Assembly (NCBI GenBank): GCA_907165135.1
Contig: OU015568.1
Coordinates: 15,511,208-15,575,207, forward strand
Length of the DNA stretch: 64,000 nucleotides
Reading direction: 5' to 3'
From: Oikopleura dioica
Lineage: Eukaryota; Chordata; Appendicularia; Copelata; Oikopleuridae
Below are positions 35,801-46,400 of the stretch, piece by piece; position 1 is the stretch's first letter; each line of letters starts with the position of its first letter. The notes beneath the pieces were generated by a model, which searched no databases, was not told the origin of the DNA, and saw nothing but the letters and a program-made list of their open reading frames with translations. Both the position numbers and the translations under genes were made by a program.

Positions 35801-38800
35801 TCAGAATTTTTGATTTGAATGCGTTGTGGAGTCGAGGTAAGTCTGAATGATGTTGAGCAGGTTGTTGAGACCGTATAAGTAGCCTTGGTCTGGTCCAACG
35901 TGGATTTTGTCATGAAGAAAGCCCGAATACGTCGCTACAAAAAAGGCCTTGATTGAAAGCCAAAAACTCTTTTCATACCTTTGGCGAAGTCGACCATTTT
36001 GATGGAGACCAAATTGTCCATTCTCAACCATCTCGTGAGCTCTTCAACTTTGTCTTCATCAACATTACACTCGTCGAGTCTCTCCCACGCTGCTCCGTCG
36101 AAAATGAGGAGCAAACTGCACCCAGGAAATCTGTAAGATTCCAGACTTTCTACGCATCTCCTGAAATTTCTCGTTGATAACATAATGCGGTGGAGTTTAT
36201 TGAACTCTTTTAACACCCATATTTGCTCGTTCAATATTGATTAAATTATGATTTTTAAGTTAGACAAAAGGACACGAGGGCTGGCTTGTCAAATTTTCAT
36301 TGTCCTTTCTCCTGATCCAGGGCATTGAAGGAGCTATAATAAAAGCCGCGAGAAATCAATATAAAAGGCTTTATATGGGGTTTAAAAGCGGTCAAATCCC
36401 TTTTGAAATTGGTAAGTGTACCTTAATAGCACCAGATGTTGATGTAATGCCGAGGCGATAGGATATCTCAGCCTTGGATGGCTTGAATCGATGAATGTAA
36501 ACACTGCCTTTTCAAAGGACGCCGAACTCAACGAACGGCCCCAGTGCTTGTCCCAATGTTCGAATTTGTCTTCTTCAGGGTGGTAGATCTGAAAATTCAT
36601 TTTATTGAGAAGAACATTATGTTGTAGCTACCTGAAGTCCGTGAAGCCTGAGACCGAGACTCTCCGTCGTCGTATTCTTTGCTTTTATCACGTGATTGGA
36701 TATCTTCTTTTCCGTATCCAGCGGGTACCACAGGCGCGTTCCAACTTTGACATCGAGAACTACAGGTTTCTGACAGTTGGCTGTGACATTCTCGAGTAAG
36801 ATGACTTCTAAACAATCTTAGTAGAAAACAAAAGAATAAAAACTATAATATATAATAAATAATAAAAATTTCTAGTGCCAAAAAAGGGTGTGCTCTTGAC
36901 TATCAATAATCACACCTGATCTTGAAGTGCCAGGAGATACGTATCAGCGTATTTGGTGATTTATCTGGCACGCTACAAACGTATGCTATGAAAACTGTTG
37001 TTTTTAAAACAGAGCAAGTTAAAAAAATTCCTGTTCTTCTTACCGAATTTTCGATGACTCAGACACCGTTTTTCTTTGTGAATTCTTTCGCTCCAGGAGT
37101 TGGCTGATAATGTGTTGTCGTTTTCATCCCCTTCTGATGAGTCTTTAGTGTGGCTTTTTCTATATTCAAACCAGTTGATAACGACTCAAACCGGGATCAA
37201 CAACCTGTAAAGAAACCTGAGTCAGGGTCCTGAAAGAAGATTATTTTTTCAGGAGCCAGAGTCAGGCTTTTTTACATGTGGGTGATGTAAGGATGAAACT
37301 GTGAAACAGATTTTTATTATGCTTGAAAAAGCCTTTCCTCCATCAGAAGTCGAGTTGTCTGACTTGTGTCTGACCCTATGCTTTAGGGGCAGTCGATGAC
37401 AACTCAGACTGGGGGCGTTATCATTTGAAATGGCGAGAATTTGTCCTTGATCGTTGACCCTGGCCACCAATCTGCCGCGGAAACGCGGTGCGAATTTTTC
37501 GAGGCGCTTGACGAACCCGCGAGAGTTGTAAAACTGCGCCTCGCGGGGATTCAGTGGCTTGCAGATTGTCGTGCTGTCTGAACATAGAAGCTTTATAGAA
37601 GCAAGAGGGCACAAAATAAAGAATGGTCGGGCTATAAAATCGACTCTGTCTGTAGTAAAAGCTCTGTATTACTAGCTGTTGGTTTTCATTGCCAGATAAT
37701 TTCAAAAAAATTCTTTCGGGCCCGGAAATCATGAAAAAACTGCTAGTGTACGATTGTAGAGCTCGTTAAGACGAGTCGATTGATACCTCCAACTCTTGAA
37801 AATTCCAAGATTTTCCGCCTACGCAACTGATAAGAAGGTTGCTCAAACAAAATCGTATTTCCACTGCCGTTTTTGTTCTAGAGTAGCTACAAGGGAGTTC
37901 GACCCCAAGAAATGATCCTTATGAAAAGTTGTACTGACAGAGGAAGTTTGGACCTCTTATCACGTGTCTTCCCGAGCTTATCAGTAAAAAATAATTTTTT
38001 CCATATTTTCTTACAAATTGATATTAAGATTGAGATTAATCGTTTTTTTAGAGATAATATTTCATTCATTAATGAATTCAGCGCAAAAAACTGATCATTT
38101 TACATGTTTTGTGAGAATATATGGAAAAAAAATGATTTTTCACTGATAAGCTCGGCAGGACACGTGATAAGAGGTTCAAACTTCCTCTGTCAGTACAACT
38201 TTTCATAAGGATCATTTCTAGGGGTCGAACTCCCTTGTAGCTACTGTAGAACGAAAACGGCAGAGGAATTACGATTTTGTTTGAGCAACCTTCTTATCAG
38301 TTGCGTAGGCGGAAAATCTTGGAATTTTCAAGAGTTGGAGGTATCAATCGACTCGTCTTAACGAGCTCTACAATCGTACACTAGCAGTTTTTTCATGATT
38401 TCCGGGCCCGAAAGAATTTTTTTGAAACTATCCCAGGGCTTTGGAAAAACATCGTAAAAATTTATCGTTGGCTTTTCATTTGAGCTTTCAGTCCCTGATT
38501 CCGAAGTCAGAGACGATTGGGCTGATGATTACACTATTTTGATGAAAAAAGCTAATAAAACTAGTTAGTATGGCCTTCAGGACTAATTTTTGTTTACGTT
38601 GTTTTCGTAATTATGCTCTCCAGTAGACTAATAACCTAATAGAAATTTATCGAGTGATTCTAGCGCTCGATATGGGTCAAGTCTAAGAATTTTTTTTGAG
38701 CTTCAAATTAAAATAATGTAGAAAGATATAATTTATCTCTTTTCAATTCTGTGTGCTCACAATAAATCACGAGAGAAATCTTACCTATGCAGTACATGGG

Positions 38801-38914
38801 GTTCCTCCCCGCGACTTGATGTGCAAATCTTTTCAGTAACACGCCTTTCTCATCATGGTCATCTTCTTGTTTCGCATAAGTTCGCTTTCTGTCTCTTTTC
38901 AGTACATTTTCCAT
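35801..38914 (-). CDS. IP6K: Inositol hexakisphosphate kinase
   Basis: The first exon starts at 38914 (MENVLKRDRKRTYAKQEDDH, RFAHQVAGRNPMYCIGK; family: FVHQVGGHSSM). A 1.2-kb intron with a long palindrome follows. Next come TTICKPLNPREAQFYNS and KFAPRFRGRLVARV, then ILLENVTANCQKPVVLDVKV with GTR, which contains the PxxxDxKxG inositol-binding signature. Further on are SLGLRLHGLQIYHP, HWGRSLSSASFEKAVFTFI, SLLLIFDG, MVDFAK (family IDFA, metal site) and GPDQGYLYGLNNLLNIIQTY, ending SNQKF, TGA at 35801. IP6K turns InsP6 into the pyrophosphate InsP7. The SSLL and DFA blocks are intact, so the enzyme should work. IPMK or IP3K are less likely, given the HQVGG-type start. MITE copy F lies in a second intron. 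Confidence 0.92.
37190..37285. mobile_element. MITE copy F (short)
   Basis: The left arm CAACCTGTAAAGAAACCTG, then GTCAGGGTCC, is answered by AGAGTCAGGCTTTTTTAC. About 95 bp, internally deleted, in an IP6K intron. Confidence 0.6.
37694..38432. repeat. Long palindromic (foldback) element in IP6K intron 1
   Basis: About 740 bp. The left half (from ATAATTTCAAAAAAATTC through GGAAGTTTGGACCTCTTATC) is repeated inverted in the right half almost base for base, with arms of about 330 bp around an AT-rich centre near 38065. Mismatches are few, so the insertion or its homogenisation is recent. No coding frame; no clear target duplication. Confidence 0.85.
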
Positions 38915-41196
38915 CTTTTCTTTTCTGTTTTTCTGGTTTTTGGGAATTGAAAATATTTTTCTTCGGTTTTTACAAAAATATATTTTTCTTTCTTTTTGAA
39001 GATAAGTGCGTCGATTTTAGTCGTCCAAGGTTGAAATTGGAAGAGTAAATAAGTGAAAGTGATAAGTGAGTATTTTTGTTGAAAAACTCGTCCACGCTCG
39101 ACCTCTGTGTCCGAATGCGATGAGTCTAAATGAAAAATTTGGTGAGCAGCGTGGCTCTATTTATAAAGAAAAAAGTTATGGCTCACGCTCAGGCGCGCCC
39201 TCCTCAGAGTTTTACAGATCTTTCCGTTCAGGAATCAACAGGAAGCGCTGGGAAAACAGATTGTATTCAGTAAATCAAGGAGAATTATTCAGTATCTCTA
39301 AGGAAAAAATATCAATACGAAAAGGACCGATTTTGATCTTCAAAAATGACTTACGGGCTCTTATGTAATCAAGTGTATTTCAACCTGACATGGCCTTAAC
39401 CCTCTCACGTCCGGTGGTCATAAAATTGGTCAATAAAAAATTCGACCATTTGAAAAGTTATGACCTGTTATCACTCTTATTGTGACCTCTGTTTTAGAAA
39501 AAATGCGCTTCTTGTTTTAGAGAAGATATTTATTCAAAGGATTTATTGAGCGGAAAAATTTTTGAAAGAAATAGTCGAGGTTGGAGCCCAGCCAACCTCT
39601 TACAGAAGAAATTTTAAATATTCATCGATTAGAAGGAAAGGATTAAAGGAAGCAGGGGATAAGAATTGAATTGATTACAGTAATTGAAAGTCAGAAAGGG
39701 TTAGGTTTATGGTAAAAAAAAGAAGGAAATACTTGCGGAATGTAAAAAATACAAAAAGAGCGACAAGTTGAACTCATAAAAAACCCGGCTAAAATTTACC
39801 CAATGCTGGAAAAACAAGAAAGAAAAGGATTTGGAAAATAGCAGCCCTGGCCTCGTTAAAACATCAATCAAGTCTGTATGAGTGGTTTTCTTGACATTCA
39901 AAATATATTGAGCAATTAGCTACACAGTTTGAGTTATTACTGTGATATACCTGTAGAAACTGTATTGACAAATTACCCTATTGTAGTGTTATAAAAGGAT
40001 GAAGATATTTCAGTTGACGAAAAAAGGTGCAAATTGCCGTCCCGATTCGACATGAAATAAGCTCTCTACCAAGAGCTTTGAATTTATGAGACAACTAGAT
40101 CAAGTTTCATCTAATAATCCTCCTCATTTTATCTGTAATCTTATACATAAATGACCCTCTGGTCACTCCTACAGTTCATTCACTCTTATGAGTCCTGCTA
40201 TATTTACCTAAAATGACGTGTCAAACGTCAAATATACTAAAGATTACAGTCATAAGATTCAGTCGATTCATAGAATGACGCATCTTGAATTTCCAGTTCC
40301 AGTAAAAAATCAGTATAAATTTTGAACTCAAGGATCTATCACTTGATTCTACTAGAAAAGGGGTGAACGTGAAGATTATGCCTTGTCGTGTAATGCCGTT
40401 GACATACTGTCACACACAGGTCAGCACAGCGAGACCACCTGAGTAGCCACGTAAAAGTCTGGTACTTTTGCACGTCCTCTACTCAATCAATTTTACAAAT
40501 AAGGGCGTGAATAGCTTAAAACAACTTCATAGTCATAATATTATTGGATGATTAAGAATTACTCGATAAATTTATGTGCCAAGATTAGTCTGAATATAAT
40601 CAGAATATCGACTTTTATCGGGAAAACGCTCCATCATTCAAAGTTCAAATCATCATAAATCTGATCTGTTGTCACTGTTGAGAGCATTTAAGAATGCTGA
40701 CGGCCGGTAGCGAGAATACTAGAACAAGAAATACGGCCGTTTCTGTCCACGCGCTAACCAATTCCCAAATCATAAGTCAACACGTCTTAGTCTGGTAAAT
40801 TCTGCACCTCTACGTCACACACTCTCCAGCCTGGGCACTGCTCTTATCACATTTTCCTAATCTCTTCTTATTCAAAATTTCCGCATAGAACAAACAAAAG
40901 CTAGAAAAGGCATATAAGCGGTGGTAAAAAAAAAGATAAATTTCCGAGTTCAAATGAGGTCAATTTGAATCATTTTTTTTTATATTTAGGGTTTGATAGC
41001 TTTAATATTATTTTTTCACAATGAGCTGCATATAAACAAAGGATAAGTTGGACGGAGCGGTTGAACTTGAGCGAACAGAAATGTACAGAAGTAATCATCA
41101 GTTTAGCAATTTTTGTGGAAGGCAGAGGTAGCTTGAATAATTAATGACCTACAAAAGAAAATTAATAAGGGCTGGAGTTATATAAATTTTACTACC
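38915..41196. other. Intergenic, mostly empty
   Basis: 2.3 kb between IP6K and the Gla-RTK 3' end, the longest non-repeat desert here. An 82-codon plus-strand frame at 39120-39368 (MSLNEKFGEQRGSIYKEKS and a basic middle) is the only candidate gene and has no family or splice support. The remainder is AT-rich without a recognised repeat. Confidence 0.5.
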
Positions 41197-43241
41197 TTAT
41201 CTGAGAGTCCTCTCCTTTGGCCGAGGTCTCTGTTCTCGTCTGTCGACGCTTCTAAAGCCATTTTGCGTCTGGAACGAGCCCTGATGTCTATCATACGGGC
41301 TTGCCGACGGCGGTCGTTCTGTATTACTTCTTCCTACTGCTTTTGCTTTTCCGTATGTTTTAGGAGGCTCTGAGTATCGATTCTTCTGTCTTTCTGGCAC
41401 TTGGGCGCGGCCGAGAATTGCATCAAAGATCGGCTTGATTTCTCTGAAAGTCGGTCGATCTTCGCCCTTCTCGCTCCAGCACTCGTTCATCATTTGGTAA
41501 ATTTCATCGGGGCAGTGGGGCGGCTTGGCCAGTCGCTTCCCCGAGTCGAGGTAAGTGAGGATGTTTTGAGCTTCGACAGTTGGGTATGGAATGACAGCTC
41601 TGGAGAACACTTCCCAGCACGTGATTCCAAACGACCAGACGTCCGTTTTTTCGCTGAAAATTTTCCAGTTAGAAAAGCACAAAACAAAAAGCGCAATGCT
41701 GTGGCAGACAGGTGCTCATAATTCTAGCTTTAAATATATGACAAATTTAACGAGGTGCTAGTTAATCACTTACTTGTAATAGTTGTACTTTATACTTTCC
41801 GGGGCCATCCACTTGAGCGGAAGTTCAATCGTCGATTGCGCTCTAGAATGAATCGAATCATCGAAAAAAGTTCAAATGAGCAAATTCCTCACCTGTAGTA
41901 ATCGCGTTCGTTTGCGAAAACGCGGGAAAGGCCGAAATCAGAGACTTTGATGCTGCATTTACTGTCGACCATGCAGTTTCGGGCGGCGAGATCTCGGTGG
42001 ACGAATTTTCGCGAAGCCAGGTACGCCATTCCATCGCAAATCTCTTGGCAGAACTTGACGAGGTTGGAAACGGTGACGACGATTTTAGGATCGCGAAGAT
42101 AGGCACGGAGATCGCCCTTTTCGCAAAATGGAAGAAGAAGCATCGGAGATTGGTCGCCCTCACAGACTCCGATCAAGCTCAACACGTGCGGATGATTGAA
42201 TTCTGAATACCGTTTTAATATATTCGTCTGGCGAAACAATTATCATTCCAAATTCTCGAGTCGGAATACTTGCGCAATGGAAATTACCTTTCATCAGTAC
42301 TCCCTCGCGCATGAAGGATTCAAAGCTGGAACTGTCCGTGACGCACTTCAGGGATTTGATCGCGATCGCCTGTTTTCGACCATGATTGATCAAAGTTCCT
42401 CTGTAAACCGCTCCGAAATTTCCCTCTTTTAGGAGTTCGCCGATGGTCACTTTCTTTCGATCGATCAGGCAGGATTTCACGTCCCTAAAAGAAGGTTGAA
42501 AAAAATTTCATCATTCAATTCGGTACCTCGCGAGTTTTGGATCTTGAATGATATATTGAGATCGAGAAGCAGCGCTGATAAGAGAGTCGGATCGTTGATC
42601 CATGTACGGAGGTGGTGGGCCACTATTTCCAGTAGAGGAATTTGATTGTTGAGTCGACTGGGATCTGCTTGAAGAGCTAGTAAAGTTTTTATCGCCAATT
42701 CAAGAGCCTTTACGAGAGTGTACCTATGAACAATTGGCTTGAGTCCAACTTCAAATCTCCCGAAAGTTCCATTCGCTGAATGCCCCATTACATCTACATG
42801 CCCATGGTTAGCCAGAAGATCGTTTGTTTCTCCTTGGCCCTTTTCTTTTTTGTTCTGATTGTTTCGCCGCTTTCTCCAGCAGAAATATAAGACGCCGATG
42901 ATAAGTCCAGCGCTGAGAATGATCACAATGATCGGCCAAATTCGAAGTGTTGCTCCACTGGCATTATCGGGGCTGTAGGCCCTATCCAAAAAATCTGTTT
43001 CTGGGGCTCTGGTTGTTGTTGTCGTAGTAGTCGTCGTTGTAGGATTGATGTAGTTTGGCCAAAATTTGTTGAGACCGATGACATCTAACTCGAAGATTTC
43101 CCGCGCTTCCTCGTAGTTGCAAACTTCCTCCAAGCACTCTTGCTCAAGATTCCCCTCGCCGAATTCTTCCATTCCCGTGTTTGCTCGTCTACTTCTTGAG
43201 AGAAGAAAGCTCGCTGCCTCTTCTTTATTAATAAACACCAT
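41197..43241 (-). CDS. Gla-domain receptor tyrosine kinase (Gla-RTK)
   Basis: The first in-frame ATG is at 43241; the signal-peptide exon was not found. The protein starts with a vitamin-K-type propeptide (VFINKEEAASFLLSRSRR; family: VFLNREQA..L.R.RR). Then a Gla domain (EEFGEGNLEQECLEE, CNYEEAREIFE) with the Cys-x3-Cys pair, a Thr run, a few hydrophilic residues and a transmembrane helix (IWPIIVIILSAGLIIGVLYF). The cytosolic part has a PPPPY motif and a tyrosine kinase: EGNFGAVYRG, IAIKSLK, HPHVLSLIGVC, KFVHRDLAARNCMV, SDFGLSR, LPLKWMAPES, TDVWSFGITCWEVFSRAVIP, and a basic tail ending TAA at 41197. All catalytic residues are present. The kinase is closest in motifs to AXL/MER/MET types. A Gla-RTK is known from the ascidian Ciona (recollection). 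The ectodomain lacks the Ig and fibronectin domains of AXL. Confidence 0.93.
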
Positions 43242-43424
43242 TTTGAAAGGTCCGATATCAACTAATCTGAAAAAGAGGGAATAAGGAAGGTTGATTTCAT
43301 GAAGAATTGATTGCAAGAATCCGGCAGAAGAAATACGTTAGAATAAGAAAAGGTATGAAGAAAATGGGAATGAATAATTTGAAACTTAGAAGAGTTTTCT
43401 ATAAAGAAAAGATGGTGGGTGTTT

Positions 43425-46400
43425 TTATGTTTCTTCGCGTAGACTTGGAAGCTCCAAAGTAGCTCCAAGGGAAGAAAGAAGGTCGAAGCCTCCATGAAGA
43501 ACGGTAAGCTTCGGATAGCCAAGGGAGAGAAGCCGCTCGGCAAAGGCCTGCCCACTGCGCGTATCTTTTCCAGCGACGACGATGATCCTGTTTCCACGCG
43601 AGGAGATGAGTTTTATGCTCGAAAGAGAGGGGCGCAGACTTGGGTTCGGAATTTCAGCTGTTGGATCTTCGAAAGAGCTTTCTGCAGGCAAATTTATTGC
43701 ACCAGGTAGCGTTCCAGTATTGAATTCCTCTTCTGGGCGACAATCGACAATCAGTAGCCGCTCTACTGATCCGATGCTTTCAATGTCATCGACGATTTCG
43801 AACTCTTCGCCAGTGAAATTGCCAATGAAAGTTGATGACCTGATTCTGTTCATTCGGCAGACATCTGATAACGAAATGATCGGTAGACGCTCCATTCGCC
43901 GAGCTTGGAGGTCTATGTCTTCTTTGTGAATAGACAGAAGCGAGGTATCTTCAAAGTCCGGCTGGTGAACTCGATAAGAGCAGCTTAGAGGAGTGTCTCG
44001 GTGGAGAATTGTACTTTGTGTGACAATGTCGTCTACGTCTATATCCGGCATATCTATTCAATAATGAAAATGTTATTGAAAAAAAATCATCACGTGACAA
44101 ACCTGAGAATGACAAGATGCAGTCGTTAAAGCTGAATGTCATCAGCTGTCTTTTCAGGCGGAGCATGATTGCAACTGCAATAAACAGCGGCAGCGATGAA
44201 TCATAAACCAGCAGTTTATCCCAGAGATGGAAGATCTTCTTGATGGGGAAGACGTGTGAAAACATTGTGAGGAACCACGGGATGGCGTACAGATCTGGCA
44301 CGAACGCCTGACCGTCCATATCGAGTAAGTGGTTGGCTAGTTCCGGGTCGTGATGGCAGATCAGCTGCTGGAAAACAGCGAGGTACTCCTGTTTTCGAGT
44401 TGTCAATCATTACGTAAAATTAAAAACATAGAAGACTATTCAAGAATAATTTTAACAACACTTTCCTGAATGACAGCCGCGTTGTCTCGCTGGAAAAGAC
44501 CATTCAAGTACTTCGGAATGAAATTCGACATGCTTGCATATGCCAAATCCTCGCGGTCGTAATGCAGGACTACAAAAGGCACAGTAAGAGAGTCCAGTCC
44601 TTGCCAATAAGTCAGCCCCGGGTTGGTAACAAGCCAGGCTTTGATCACACGCTTGAGCTTCCGGGCACCCTCAGGACTGGCAATCACTTCCAGATATTGA
44701 TGACATCGCGGGATGTCCACATCGATTTGCCTGTCAGTCTCTCTGATTGCGCATTTGTTGATGCGCTTGTACATTTCTCGCGTGTCGCCGGAAACTTCCA
44801 AAAGAGCGCTCCAAACATTGCTTCTCAAATTTGGCGGGATATCAATCTTCATTTGGATTTGTTGTTATTTTTTGCTAATGAAGTCGGCCTCACAAAGATC
44901 AAACGACAACGGAAATTTAAAAGATTGAAAGCGCCCGTTTGATGGGGAAATTAAAATTCATAATTAAAAAACCCTAACTTGGCCTCTTGAATGATCCTCT
45001 CGAGCGTATGAGGGTATCCGGACAAAAGGCGTCGGTAGATCAAAGTCCTCGAGAACTGGTAGATTATCGACGACTCTCGGATTGAAAGAGGCAGTCGTCG
45101 TTCTTCGTTGATCTGGCGAAGGGTTGGCGAGAGTTTAGACTGGTCAATATCGATTGAAATTACGGGATTGGCGGCGATTGTGTCGACTGACTGAAGCGTG
45201 CCCTCCAACACGGTGAGATCGATTTCCGTCTGAGAAAAAACGGGATTATTTGACAGATAAATATGCTCAAGCCCTCGAAAGTCTCTCTCGATGAACAAAT
45301 AATAATCAATTCATAATTCAGAGCGTATCATTCTTGACAACATCCTTTTATTAGTCCCGGAAGCAGAATCGAAACGACCTGATTTCATTGGACAGGTCGT
45401 TTCGCTTGAAAAGTGATAAAAAGGAAAATGAGTGTGCTCCGTTTACTCAGCAAATATTTTGTTAACACTTTCGGGAATTAGCGTTTTGTTTAAACATCGA
45501 TTTGGAGACTTCATGAGTTCTGTCTGCAGTATCAAAATCCTAAGTCTTCCTTGATTTCAGGGGGAAATTTAATTAGCGTTATTATGCCATAATTTGCCGC
45601 TTCTTTCATCCCTAATTATCCCGGGGAAGTCAAATTACCTGTTTATGCGAGTTTTCCTCCCCGGATCCTTGTCCATTGTCTCCGCCACTTGCGTGCGTAG
45701 AAGGGATGAGCCCGACTTTCGAAATCCCGACAGTTTTTTGGATCAATCCGCTTCGCTCCAGCTCGCTAAAAATCCCCGGTTAAGAAGTCTAATCGTCACC
45801 TTTTCAAGAGGATCCCTATCACTTCTATCAAAACTACAATTTTTAATGCGACACGCGCTGCCCGAAGGGGGGTCTCAACTTATTTTTTTAGATATTTTCG
45901 AAAAGGAATCGATTTTTTTCTAAAAGATTGCCCTTTTCGCCATTGCCGGCGCGGCGGGGAGGCGTTCTCACAGAATAAAGCTTATCAGATTTGTTAAATT
46001 AATCATTAGAACGCAGCAACACCCAGTAATTTGTATTATCGCGGGGTTGACTGGAATTACCGGTTATGCGAAAAAACGCTTTTGAAAACAACCCTTGTTA
46101 GCCAATTTTAAGGGTCAAGCTACTATCTTAATTTCACCCGGAAAACTAACCTGTTGAGTCCATTAGAAGAAAGCCTCCAAAAATAATAAGCATCATTATG
46201 CCCCAGTGCTTCTATGATATCTCTGAGTGAATGGTTCTCTGGAATGGCGACGTTGGAAACGTTCGAAAACAGGTTTATTTCCGGAAATTCGCTCTTCGGG
46301 CATTTCAGTAGCTCCAAAACTTCGGCAGCTGATGGGCGATCTCTGGGTCGATGACTGAATAATAAAAAGATGAGTGGAGCGTTATAATTTTTATCGTTGT

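Noticed and set aside
45594..45923. 109-codon plus frame inside a TBCK intron
   Set aside because: No domain, no splice signals around it, and codon use unlike neighbours.
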